Of a DNA stretch of 64,000 nucleotides, positions 23,901 to 34,000 are shown one piece after another. The notes beneath the pieces are model-generated. The model was not told the origin of the DNA and did not search any database. It saw only the letters and a program-made list of their open reading frames with translations. The stretch is from Clytia hemisphaerica. Lineage: Eukaryota > Cnidaria > Hydrozoa > Leptothecata > Clytiidae. The stretch covers positions 960,527 to 1,024,526 of the forward strand of contig CACVBU010000485.1 in assembly GCA_902728285.1 (NCBI GenBank). Direction: 5' to 3'. Made by a program: the position numbers and the translations under genes. The first letter of the stretch is position 1; each line of letters starts with the position of its first letter.

Positions 23901-24469
23901 GGTGTGACGAGGTTATTATATTTTTCAATTTTCGGGATTCCGGGATTCAGCAAAATATTTGATGGGAAAACGGTATTTCGGACCACTACAAACCCCTTAA
24001 ACAATGAGCTATTTCTGAAAATAAGAACATGCTAAGAACATTTTTAGGCTTAAAACTAAGAAAGTTAAGAACATCTGAAGGCTTCAAAAATTTTGAATGT
24101 TCTTATAAAAAAACATGTAGTGCAAGAGATGATGATTCATGATTTCACTAAATTTTTATAAAACTTTTTATTTATTATTCTGCCATTTTCAATTCGTTAT
24201 AGGTCTGCAAGAAAACAAGAAAAGTGTTGTCTCAATGTCCCACACTGAAAGTACAATTATCTGATCAAGTGAAAGAACTTGAACGAGAATCTGAAACATT
24301 ATTAGATAAAGGTTCCAGTGTTGGTTTGAATAAGAAACAGTTAAGAGTGGCTGTACAAAGTATGGAAGATAATATAGAAAAGATTAAAGACACTATCGCT
24401 TTAGCTGACGAAGCAATGCGAATTACCGATGATCAATTCAAGAGAATCAAAAACGCCATGATGTGGTGA
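14936..24469 (+). CDS. Rab-like small GTPase, N-myristoylation motif, long C-terminal extension
   Basis: Nine exons join in frame: 14936-14969, 17211-17270, 17734-17952, 18344-18522, 19291-19403, 20077-20317, 20899-21099, 23217-23312, 24203-24469; 1410 nt, 469 residues, GT-AG throughout. Exon 1 begins MGAGASNMFSQ in a good start context, matching the myristoylation pattern M-G-x-x-x-S. GTPase motifs: P-loop GDSNAGKTS (32-40), switch I Thr57, WDLPGRE (82-88), GNKLDK (159-164), VSACECDGGV (205-214). Arg87 replaces the Gln of the usual WDxxGQE. Inserts: Asn/Thr-rich with a RRKS site (about 120-150) and acidic (170-186). Residues about 220-469 match no domain I know and end in a likely coiled coil (390-465). 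The last residues, NAMMW, carry no prenylation cysteine. A membrane-attached trafficking switch is likely. Exon 1 is the least certain part; Met14 in exon 2 is an alternative start. Confidence 0.85.
15971..16303 (-). pseudogene. Captured gene fragment with VDMKVIDGPAFV motif
   Basis: An open frame of about 110 codons without its own clear start ends at TAG (15971-15973). It contains LWVPYRPEYGRLRKC, TCLKKDVGEPD and VDMKVIDGPAFVN, then a Phe-x-x-Tyr stretch. The K-V-I-D-G core resembles a family of long uncharacterised proteins seen repeatedly in marine invertebrate genomes (from memory; not searched). Only an internal piece is present, and it sits inside the long-TIR element, so I read it as a captured or degraded fragment rather than a gene. 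Confidence 0.45.
16486..16652. repeat. 167-bp foldback, arms about 78 bp
   Basis: AATAGACGATATCGGCTTAA at the left is inverted at the right end; the arms match almost completely up to a 7-bp centre (CACCGTG), flanked by TTTGCGCGGAAAAAA. It is probably a foldback MITE nested in the 15213-16925 element, or the core of that element's own palindrome. Confidence 0.85.
17325..17585. repeat. C-run-flanked degenerate repeat in GTPase intron 2
   Basis: Starts with a run of C followed by TCCTGTTGAGGATATC and ends near GATATTGATTTTTCAAAGTA on the opposite strand; GGATATCCAGGGG-like words recur inside (17390, 17425, 17465, 17510). It looks like a degraded short element with G/C-run ends, but the borders are not clear. 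Confidence 0.4.
18802..19161. mobile_element. MITE in GTPase intron 4
   Basis: CCAATTTAATTTGTTGTTTT followed by ACAGGCC is inverted at 19132-19161 (GGGCCCGTAAAACAACTTAA then CAAATTGG). 360 bp; interior is AT-rich without a frame. No target duplication seen. Confidence 0.65.
20572..20822 (+). mobile_element. tRNA-derived SINE in GTPase intron 6
   Basis: A perfect A-box match TAGCGTAAAGG (20579-20589) lies 33 bp before a B-box GGTTCGATCC (20622-20631, one base short of consensus), the spacing of an internal RNA polymerase III promoter. The tRNA-like head is followed by an unrelated body with CTTGATCAAGGGCAAGTGGA and a GC-rich GCCTTCGGGTCGCCTTCGAC stretch, ending in an A-rich tail. It is in the sense direction of the host gene. 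An open frame of 72 codons through it is incidental. Not a functional tRNA: the acceptor stem and anticodon arm do not fold properly by eye. Confidence 0.8.
21170..21200. repeat. GTCC/GTTC microsatellite
   Basis: CCGTTCGTTCGTCCGTCCGT followed by CCGTCTG, immediately before the 320-bp tandem array, in GTPase intron 7. Confidence 0.8.
21225..22330. repeat. Tandem array, about 320-bp unit, 3.4 copies, GTPase intron 7
   Basis: Units start at about 21228, 21550, 21870 and 22195 with TTTTTTCTGATTTTTTGCAC. Each unit is itself an old dimer: a second TTTTTTCTGATTTTTTGTAC occurs about 155 bp in. Common words include TTTGGGCAAATTTGGGCCAA and AATTCTTATTCGCCTTAAAA. Copies differ by a few percent, so the expansion is fairly recent. 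Minus-strand frames of 60-146 codons recur because of the repeat and are not genes. Confidence 0.9.
23506..23880. mobile_element. MITE with CATGTTTTTTTTTT ends, TA TSD, ATGCTTA repeats
   Basis: CATGTTTTTTTTTTTTATAA opens and TTATAAAAAAAAACATG closes the element; TA flanks both sides (23504-23505, 23881-23882), as for Tc1/mariner-type insertions. The heptamer ATGCTTA or TATGCTT recurs many times inside. A second copy lies at 51357-51620, and a related half copy at about 24005-24122. In GTPase intron 8. Confidence 0.8.
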
Positions 24470-24484
24470 ATTTGTTTTGGTGTA

Positions 24485-24790
24485 CTCTTAGTGCCAAATA
24501 AACGGGGGGGGGGGGGGTTCGAATAAACGGGGGGGGGGGGGTTCGAAAATTTTTGAGATTTTAATAAACGGGGGAGACTTAATTGCCGCGGGGGTTTGGA
24601 AATTGTACTTCTGAAAACCCAAAAATAAGGTAAATATAGGCTAAAATCAGGCTATTGAGAGCAAAATAAAGGGCTTTCTCTTTGACAGCTGACAGCTTAA
24701 TAAACGGGGGGGGCTCCTTCTAAGGTCCGAGGGGTTGAAAAATTTTCGAAAAATTAACAAGCAGGGGGCCGTTTATTTGGCACCTAAGAG
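24485..24790. mobile_element. MITE with AAATAAACGG ends, TA TSD, in the GTPase 3' end
   Basis: CTCTTAGTGCCAAATAAACG at the start is inverted at the end (CGTTTATTTGGCACCTAAGAG, one base longer). TA on both sides (24483-24484, 24791-24792). Contains long G runs and TAGGCTAAAATCAGGCTATT, shared with 36961-37249. It begins 15 bp after the GTPase stop codon and so probably forms part of the 3' UTR. Confidence 0.85.
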
Positions 24791-24792
24791 TA

Positions 24793-25990
24793 GGCTTTTA
24801 TCAACTTTAGATTCACGTCCGCTCAGCAACTTTTTTTCAAGCAAGTTTCTTTTACGTGCCTTTCGATTCTGACTCGCATTCCTCTGTAGATTATGGTCGT
24901 CAAAATGGTTGGGATGATGGTTAGGTTTTTGTTGAAAAATAATACTTGCGTCTTCTTCCAAATTAGATTTTTCTTACTTTATTTAGATATAACAAAAAAC
25001 TGTTTTAGGGATACACGCAGTCTAATTAGGGTGATATCGTGGTGTTGTGTTGTAAACTTTCACTTTCTCGAGATTAAGTTTCGCCTTAATCAGGAATTTT
25101 CGCCTTCCTATCTCTGGCGTGAAATTCCTGACTTGCGAAAATCGAATCGAAATGTTCAAAATCAGATTTTTGGCTTAAAAGAGCGCGGTAAATTTTCTTT
25201 TTAATAGTCAGTATTAGTAGTTGTGTTTTTTGCTGAATTATTTTTAAGTATTTTAGGTTTGTTAACTCTAAACTCGATGATCCTGGTTTCTGTTTATCAA
25301 TACGCTGAGCTTGACTTGAGAGTACAGTTGACACTCTCTAATGTTTATCGAATACTGGGGTGTACTGAATTGATAGAAGTCTCCCTAAACCGATTCTATC
25401 GAACTATAGTTTATAAAAACGTTTTTATTTTAATGAATCCTTTACTCTAAGCTCTTAAATAGTAGAAGGGTCTTAAATTTTTTCAAAATATAATTAACGA
25501 GGGGATTGAAAAATTTATAGAACGTTGCTTTTATATAACTTTATGGTAAAACCTATTAAATGGAAATCAAACATGGAAAAGGAAATTTGAACGCTCAAAT
25601 GAATTTCGAACGCTCAAATGAAATTAAGCCAGATTTACACCTCAACTCAAGAACTGATAACTAGAAAATCAATAAACGAAGGGATCCGAAAAATTTTGAA
25701 AATTGATAAACGGGAGCTTATCGAACAATAGAACATCGAATAAGAGAGCGTCAACTATATTAATTTAAAAACTTAAGCTGCTTCTAATCTTGGAAATTTT
25801 GTGCTATATATTTTTCGTTTCTAATGCTAAACGCCTAAACGCCTAATGCTAAACTAAACAACTAGAAAAGCTTCTACAGTACAGTCTCTGACCCCAAAGT
25901 TTCATATGAAAAGTATCAAACTGCATTTTTGTACTTTTTTTGTCCATAAGTTTTAGCTTTTTTCTACAAGTAACTAAAATTTTACTACAC
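24793..25990. other. Intergenic, nothing recognised
   Basis: AT-rich sequence downstream of the GTPase gene. Short frames on both strands lack known domains. No clear repeat. Confidence 0.5.
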
Positions 25991-26428
25991 TGCAGGGTGT
26001 CCCGAAAAGTCCTGTGTCAGAACACAACTACAAGTAGAACAATCTTTGTGCGTGTATGTCTATTTTCTCTCTTGAATGCAACACAGTTATTAACAGTAAC
26101 ATTTGGACGGTTACAATGGAGCATAAACGCAATAAATATACCGTTGACACTCTCTAATTCGACCTTTAAGGGAAATTGGATCGAATAATAGAGCCTTGTT
26201 TATGAGAAATTCTTGATGACTATGACTTTAAATTTCATCGAATAATGGAGCGTATTGAATAGTAGAACGTCGAATAAGAGAGCGTCAACTGTAATCAAAA
26301 TATCAATTGTTCGATAAACCATTTTTATGAACACCTCTTATAGATGACATTAACGTTCGCATTATATGAAAATACGCAAACACTAATCTTCTACGTATGA
26401 AAAATGACTTTTTTCGGGACACCCTGTA
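25991..26428. mobile_element. mariner-like MITE, GCAGGGTGTCCCGAAAAG ends
   Basis: GCAGGGTGTCCCGAAAAGTC is inverted at the right end as GACTTTTTTCGGGACACCCTGT. Ends of the CAGGGTGTCC type belong to Tc1/mariner-like families of many animals. The left TA is changed to TG. 438 bp, no transposase. Related ends at 35474-36284. Confidence 0.8.
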
Positions 26429-26700
26429 TTGTACACATGAAAGTTCTACATTTATAAAAGTGAAGTTTTTAATTTTGTGATAAAAATTATAAAAAATTCC
26501 TCATTAAGTGGCCCTATCACTTGTTGGATTTGTAGATTCGAATACTATTTTTATGGTAAATTTTTATATGAATAATTTTTGTGATGTAATTTTGTTATAA
26601 TATTTTATGCTCACTATTTAGTACTTTTTATTGGATGTAAATTTATGGATAACTTTAAATTATGTAATTTATTTAAATGGTTTACAAGAAAAAGCTGAAA

Positions 26701-26883
26701 AATTTGTATACTAGTAATCTCGTAGATATGAGGGAAATCCGGGATAAATTTCCCGAGGTCAATTTGGAAATTTTTTGAAATTTTTCGAGTGCAACGAGGG
26801 AAATTTAAAACATTTTGAAATTTGACCGAGGGTAATTTATCCCGGATTTCCCTCATATCTACGAGATTACTAGTATACAAATT
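26701..26883. repeat. 183-bp foldback
   Basis: AATTTGTATACTAGTAATCT, then CGTAGATATGAGGGAAATCC, is inverted at 26829-26883 with almost complete matching over about 55 bp; the inner arms (CCGAGGTCAATTTGG and TTTGACCGAGGG) are less regular. Probably a foldback MITE. Confidence 0.85.
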
Positions 26884-28696
26884 CGCCCAAATTAAAAAAT
26901 TTCTTCCCCGCCACGAAATAAGTTCTTAGCCAAAATTGTTAAAAGGGTAATTCGAGAAATTCAGGGAAAGGGGTGCCTTTCTCCCCTAATATAATTCCTT
27001 TTCCTCGATAATAGTAATGTATTAAAAAGTTTTCCCATGAACATATAAAAACGACTGGACCATTGATTTTCAAGCCCGAAGCACTAGAGGTAAAACTTTG
27101 ACCCTTCTTAGGCAAGAGAAATTGAATCCAAAACGCGCATAGACTTTAGTTTCAATCCGGCATTTGTGTAAAAACTACGCGCGAGCGTTCTATGGGAAAA
27201 ATATGGTTCATTTACCATCCCATAGGAGTCTCGCGGACTGGACATCCATCTCCTTTGTATTTTTGTAGAAAGTACTGCTAGCTTCGTTGCCACCTCGTTA
27301 AAAACATAAAAATGAAAAAACAAATTTTGATTATATACCTCTTGGGAATATCTTGCTAACAACGTCAAAACTTCGACAAAAGCCTCTGTTGTTCTACTCT
27401 TCTCAAGTCTTTTATCTATATAATAACAACGATAACAGAAGTATGGAATAAATTTAGAGAGTATGGGATTCAAATCGATATTCTTATGACACAGGCTCTC
27501 AGCATATTATTTTTTTCAAGTCATCAAAAAATTTGAGTGACAAAAGCGACAAAAGTGATTCAAAAGTATACATGCCGTTGAAATTCTGCATTTCAGCGTT
27601 GAAAAATGTCGATAAAATATATTGCAAACTTGTGATAAAATTCGAGAATAATTCTTTTGTGAATTACGAGTTATGTCAAGCTCTATCAATCCTTTTAGCT
27701 AAGTAACTAAAAGAAATAAAATTGTGACGGAATATTGTCGGATTTTTGAATTACAGGCTTCAAAGACTCAATAGAAGATAGACGTCAAGTCGTTTATAAT
27801 GTTCATGGCAGCATCAATATTATCAGCATGATAAAAAGTTAGAATAATAGAATTAACCAGATATTTTGAAACTCCCATACCTTCGGAGTGACAGAATTCC
27901 TTAAAAGAATGATCCCATCATAGAAACAAAACATGATAGGAAACAAAGTTATCGCACATGTGACATAAAATGTATCAAGCATATTCTATCCAGATAGTAA
28001 AAGAAGATAATGCGACCTATTTACAATAAACATCTAGTATATAATAATTATAGTTAAAGATTTTGATGTAACAAAATTCGAATTAATAATAAAAAAAGCT
28101 CTAGGTTCATTTATCAATAACTTTAATTTGTTTTTAAGCTTTAAATATCAGAGTTCTAAACCATTTAAAAAACTAGTTTATGAAAGTGGTTACTCACTTT
28201 AAAACTACCTTCGTAAGAAAAATAACGACAGACGAATACTTTTAGACTGATAAAATGATATCATTAATAACGATCTCGAAAATTGTATCTAAAAATGACT
28301 TGTAGTCAATATATTTATAATGGATAAAATTATAATGCTACTTATGAACATAAAATACAAAGATTAGGTTATATTAATATTGACATATTGAATACGTCTA
28401 AATTGTAGCAAAATTTTTATTGAAATTTAGTTTTGAACACTTCAAATTATATCACATTTCAATGGTTTTCTTCATTTTATTTCAGTAGGTAGGTTTTATA
28501 TGAAAAATTCCACTTTAAAGTACCAAAAATTTGCAAAAAATTGTACAATTTCGAAAACTAGAATGTTATCATAAACATTTTGACATTGTAAAGCACAAAC
28601 TTAAATTTTGAGCAACTCTCAGTCACTACGACACTAGGAGAGAGTGCGTTTTTATTGTTGCATGATAGTCAGTCACTTTAAACTTTTAATACCGTA
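26884..28696. other. Intergenic; one unassigned frame
   Basis: AT-rich. The only sizeable frame is on the minus strand, 27108-27473 (121 codons); it has no signal peptide, domain or splice context that I recognise and is more likely chance. Confidence 0.45.
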
Positions 28697-28900
28697 TTAC
28701 TTGGAATAAACGTCTCGGGCGTTTACTAATTTTTTTTGGATTTTAAGAGGGTGTTTATTCGAGAGGCGTTTAAAGTATGATTTCCTATGATTCTGCCCTA
28801 TAGTTACAAGTAAACGTTTATTCGAGGGGGTGTTAATTTTTTTCTTTAGGGAGGGCGTTTATTCAAGGGGGTGTTCAAAAGGGGCTTTTATTCAAAGTAA
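28697..28900. mobile_element. 204-bp MITE, TA TSD
   Basis: TTACTTGGAATAAACG opens and CTTTTATTCAAAGTAA closes the element, with TA at 28695-28696 and 28901-28902. GTTTATTCGAG-type words recur in both directions inside. Confidence 0.75.
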
Positions 28901-28986
28901 TACGTTAGTTGTAATTAAAATCATTCGACTTTCTTCTTTGATAATCTTGTTAAATCCTGAAAAGTTTAGAGTGATAATATTTTCTA

Positions 28987-29236
28987 CCTTAAGTGGATAA
29001 ATTTTGGCGGGGATTAAATTTGGCGAATTTGGCTAAAATTTGTCAAATTAAATCCCCGCCAAGTTTAACAAAAAGAGAATTATGTGAAAAATCACAACTT
29101 TTTAGTATATTTTTGAGTAATTTTCACCCATTTCAGCGTGACAAAATTTCCAATTCGCCAAATTAAATCCGCGTCAAATTTTATGAGATTGATCTATCGC
29201 CAAATTAAATCCGCGCCAAAATTTATCCACTTAAGG
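28987..29236. mobile_element. 250-bp MITE, TA TSD, downstream of ATG13
   Basis: CCTTAAGTGGATAAATTTTG then GCG is inverted at the right end; TA on both sides (28985-28986, 29237-29238). Inner arms repeat GATTAAATTTGGCG and its complement. It ends 161 bp from the ATG13 stop codon, on the gene's 3' side. Confidence 0.85.
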
Positions 29237-29396
29237 TAGTTTTCTCAGATACTTTAACCAATTTAATCTTTTGAAAAACCTGGTAGTTTCAACTTTGATT
29301 TAAAAAAAATTATATTTATCGCTTTGACTCAAAAGATTAGGGTATATGAGAAACTCTTTCAAAAGCTAAATTTTTCAAAATTTCTTGTAATACAAA

Positions 29397-30791
29397 TCAG
29401 ATGCTTTTCTCAGTTTTCAACGTGTCACTGAAAAATTCCTGATATTCCATGAGCTCTTTCCGACATTTTTCAAGTTGTGCGTCAAGATCAATACTTTCTG
29501 AGTCTTGGTCCTCTTGTTCTAAAGATGTGAAAATATCAAGAGGAACTGGCGATTGACATTGTTTATACAAATTTCCAACTGTATCATCTTCTGAGAAAAA
29601 GGCTGGTCTGAGTTCAACAAGAACAAAATCATCTTCAAACCCCACAGCTTCTGCTTGTCTATAAATTTCTGTAGACTGTCTTTTATTCATTGGCAAGCTT
29701 TTAAAATTGGATTCCTGCTTTGTACCTTTGTCATGGTCTAGATTAGCATCCACATTATCTGTAGGTGATTTTCCTGGTAACAGAGATTGGAAAGGTGGTG
29801 TTGGTGGTAGTTTTGGTAAGTCTAAGGGCTCCAAATTAATATCACTCAAAGTAAAGGGCTCAACAAATGCTGCGATTTGACGTAATCCATCTTCATGGCC
29901 AATACTAGCAGCAACAGATGAAAAGTCAACAGGAGAAGTCACTGAATGTTTTGTCTTTGATTGTACATTTGATGACGTAGAGTATGTACTGTTTATCCAT
30001 TCCTGGTCTGAAACTGCTAATGCTAGTTCATTTTCAAACATATCAATTGATTGGAAAGCTGATTTGCTAAGTCCACCATCTTTCTCATTAAAAAGTGGTA
30101 AAAGAGAATCAGGATCACTAATTTTATATGTGTGGGCATGAAAAGATCCACTCAACCAAACTTTTGATCTGTACATTGTTTTGATATTGACAGTGCCAAT
30201 AGGGGTTTTAACGAATCCGATTGATAAACTGTTGTGGAGTTCATATTGATGTAAGGAATAAACTTCTGTATGCACTTTGAAAAACAAAGAAAAGTCTTTC
30301 TCATTTTTCTTTGCCAAGTTGAAAGAAGGTAGTACCCTGGATATTGATAGCACAGATTTTAGTAGAATGCCAAGTCTATTATATATAGAAAAGTGGTTTT
30401 TATGTTTTGGATCCTTGTTTTCCAAATTAGTTGATAATTGCCATGTTTCTAGAATTATGTAATTTCCATCAAAAGTGCGCAGTATGATATCTAAACTTAT
30501 TGGATCCCATAATGTTGGTATTTTCTTGCCATAAATATCTCGCACTTTTGCTTGAAGTCTACGGTTAGCCTCACATTCATGCAATGCAATGTTAAACCAA
30601 TCTTGTCCTTTTGCGGCTGGCTTGCATCTTGTTTTGTTATGGATACCAATTCGAGAAGATACAATAGCTTGTAATGACTTTAAAACGAAAAATTTAATAT
30701 ACTTTTCAACTTCTTTGTGAGCTGCATCAATAACATTCTTTTGATGTACAGATTTTTTCTTGTCTTCGACACTCATGTTTTTTTCTCTCAT
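29397..30791 (-). CDS. ATG13: Autophagy-related protein 13 (HORMA-domain ULK/Atg1 complex subunit)
   Basis: A single uninterrupted frame of 464 codons. ATG13 is the regulatory subunit linking the ULK1/Atg1 kinase to FIP200 (RB1CC1) and ATG101 at the cytosolic start of autophagosome formation. Residues about 24-207 read as its HORMA domain: EVEKYIKFFVLKSLQAIV, DWFNIAL (64-70), YNRLGILLKSVLSISRVLP, and FVKTPIGTVNIKTMYR (183-198). A disordered Ser/Pro-rich middle follows. Residues 386-399 (EDDFVLVELRPAFF) match the LC3-interacting region of animal ATG13, with core F389-V-L-V392. The C-terminal helix (LEKCRKELMEYQEFF) corresponds to the conserved end, so the protein is full length. Met6 is an alternative start with a better context. 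Absence of introns is unusual beside the spliced neighbours; an intact retrocopy is possible. The promoter must lie in the roughly 245 bp before the minisatellite. Confidence 0.93.
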   Translation of the reverse strand: MREKNMSVEDKKKSVHQKNVIDAAHKEVEKYIKFFVLKSLQAIVSSRIGIHNKTRCKPAAKGQDWFNIALHECEANRRLQAKVRDIYGKKIPTLWDPISLDIILRTFDGNYIILETWQLSTNLENKDPKHKNHFSIYNRLGILLKSVLSISRVLPSFNLAKKNEKDFSLFFKVHTEVYSLHQYELHNSLSIGFVKTPIGTVNIKTMYRSKVWLSGSFHAHTYKISDPDSLLPLFNEKDGGLSKSAFQSIDMFENELALAVSDQEWINSTYSTSSNVQSKTKHSVTSPVDFSSVAASIGHEDGLRQIAAFVEPFTLSDINLEPLDLPKLPPTPPFQSLLPGKSPTDNVDANLDHDKGTKQESNFKSLPMNKRQSTEIYRQAEAVGFEDDFVLVELRPAFFSEDDTVGNLYKQCQSPVPLDIFTSLEQEDQDSESIDLDAQLEKCRKELMEYQEFFSDTLKTEKSI

Positions 30792-30942
30792 TATTTATTT
30801 CATCAGCTTACATCTCCACTTCTGCCAGTCTGCTCTGGTTTCTTATTCTTTGTTGGCGAGACAGTACTTTCGAATTTATTTTTTTCTGAAAATCTACCAT
30901 CTTTGTTATTGTGTCCCAGACTCTTTTTCCACGACCGGGTTA

Positions 30943-30992
30943 CCGGATAGAGTGCCTCGTATCATTGGTCTTTATATATATTATGCTATACT
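30943..30992. repeat. Shared flank of the minisatellite, copy 1
   Basis: CGGATAGAGTGCCTCGTATC then ATTGGTCTTTAT lies just outside the array. The same sequence in reverse orientation (CGGATAGAATGCCACGTATC then ATTGGTCTTTAT) lies at about 41802-41844, just outside the second array. This ties both arrays to one parent unit. Confidence 0.85.
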
Positions 30993-31035
30993 ATTATACC
31001 TACTACAATATACTATAATACTGATATATAACATA

Positions 31036-34000
31036 ATATCTACACACCCATGTATCTATGTATCTATGTATCTACATATCTACATATCCACGTATCTATG
31101 TATCTATGTATCTACATATCTACACATCCATGTATCTATGTATCTATGCATCTACACATCCATGTATCTATGTATCTACATATCTACACATTTAGTATCT
31201 GCATATCCACGTATCTATATATCTATGTATCTATATATCTACGCATCCATGTATCTATGTATCTACATATCTACACATCTATGTATCTACATATCCACGT
31301 ATCTATGTATCTATGTATCTCTACATCCACTACATATCGTATCTATCCGCATGTATCTACATATCTACACATTAGTATGCATATCAGTAGCTATATATCT
31401 ATGTATCTACATATCTACGCATCCATGTATCTATGTATCTACATATCTACACATCTATGTATCTACATATCCACGTATCTATGTATCTATGTATCTATGT
31501 ATCTATGCATCTACGCATCCATGTATCTACATATCCACTTATCTATGTATCTATGTATCTACATATCTACACATCTATGTATCTACATATCCACGTATTA
31601 TCTAGCTATGTATCTACATCCCCGTATCTATGTATCGAGTATCTACAGCCTACGCATCCATGATCTATGTCTACGTATCACCACACCTACACATCTACAA
31701 CGATGTATCTACATATCCACTCTATATGAATATCTACGCATCCATGTATCTATTATCTTGTAGCTACGCATCCATGTAATTTTTACTAATCTACGTATCC
31801 ACGTTCTATATATCTATGTATCCACATATCCACGTATATAGATCTAGGTATCTACAATCTACAATTATCTACATCCATATCCACGTATCTATATCTCTAT
31901 CTATCTACATCTCTATCCTATCATATCTACAATCATCTATGTATCTATATTCCACGTATCTAAGTCCCAGTATCTATGTATCTACGCGACTACGCATCCA
32001 TGTATCTATGTATCTCCGCATCTACACAACCATGTATCTACTATCTCTATATCTATATATCTTGTATGTATCGATCAATCTATCGATGTGTATCTATAAT
32101 CTACGCATCCATGTATCTACTATATATCCAGTATCTATATCTACGCATCTACGCATCCATGTATCTATGTATCTATATTACACATCTATGTATCTACATA
32201 TCCTGTATCTAAGTATCCATATCTATGTATCTACGCATCCATGTATCTATGTATCTCCGCATCTACATAACCATGTATCTATGTATCTATGTATCTATGC
32301 ATCTACACATCCTTGTATCTATGTATCTACATATCTACACATCTATGTATCTACATATCCACGTATCTATGTATCTATGTATCTACATATCTACACATCT
32401 ATGTATCTACATATCCACGTATCTATATATCTATGTATCTACATATCTACGCATCCATGTATCTATGTATCTACATATCTACACATCTAATCTATCTACG
32501 TATCTATGTATCTATGTATCTACATATCTACGCATATCTACACATCTCTACACATCTATGTATCTACATATCCACGTATCTATATATCTATGTATCTACA
32601 TATCTACGCATCCATGTATCTATGTATCTACATATCTACACATCTATGTATCTACATATCCACGTATCTATGTATCTATGTATCTACATATCTACGCATC
32701 CATGTATCTATGTATCTACATATCTACACATCTATGTATCTACATATCCACGTATCTATATACTATATCTATATCTATGTATCTATCCATGTATCTATGT
32801 ATCTATTATCTACACATCTATGTATCTACATATCTACGTATCTATGTATATATCTACATATCTACGCATCCATGTATCTATGTATCTACATATCTACACA
32901 TCTATGTATCTACATATCCACGTATCTAAGTATCCATGTATCTATGTATCTACGCATCCATGTATCTATGTATCTCCGCATCTACATAACCATGTATCTA
33001 TGTATCTATGTATCTATGCATCTACACATCCTTGTATCTATGTATCTACATATCTACACATCTATGTATCTACATATCCACGTATCTATGTATCTATGTA
33101 TCTACATATCTACACATCTATGTATCTACATATCCACGTATCTATGTATCTATGTATCTACATATCTACACATCCATGTATCTATGTATCTACATATCTA
33201 CACATCTATGTATCTACATATCCATGTATCTATGTATCTATAGCTATCTACATATCTACGCATTATATTCTATGTATCTACGTATCTATCTACATATCTA
33301 CGCATCCATGTATCTATGTATCTATGTATCATCTATCTATGTATCATATCATGTATCTATGTATCTATGTATCTACCTATCTACCATATCCATGTATCTA
33401 TGTATCTACATATCTACATCTATGTATCTACATATCTACGTCCTATATGTATGTATCTAATCTATCTCCATGTATCTATGTATCTATGTATCTATGTATC
33501 TACCATATCCATGTATCTATGTATCTACATATTACGCATCCATATCTCATGTATCTATGTATCTACGCATCTTTATGTATCATATCTACACATCTATACA
33601 TATCTATGTATCTAATATCCATGTATCATATCCATCCATGTATCTATGTATCTATGTATCTACATATTACACATTCATGTATCTATATCCATGTATCTAT
33701 GTATCTATGTATCTACATATCTACGCATCCATGTATCTATGTATCTACATATCTACACATATATGTATCTACATATCCACGTATCTATGTATCTATGTCC
33801 CGGGGGGGGGGTACTAGGGCAAGATGGGTTACGGGGATGCTCCGCTGGTCAGGGTGCCTTTTTTAACCTCCACGAGTCCCAGGTAGGGTCACAAAAACAC
33901 CAAAATAGAAAAATCAGTCCCTCGTAGGGTGCCTATTTTTGGAAAATTTGGGGAAAAAGTAGAAAATTTGAGAAAATTTTGAAATTTCAGTCCCATTCAG

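Noticed and set aside
24500..24545. Long G runs considered as G-quadruplex regulatory elements
   Set aside because: The same runs recur at fixed places inside several MITE families, so they are best explained as part of those elements; run lengths may also be inaccurate in the assembly.
27108..27473. 121-codon minus-strand frame
   Set aside because: No recognisable domain, signal or splice context; in an AT-rich window of this size one or two such frames are expected by chance.
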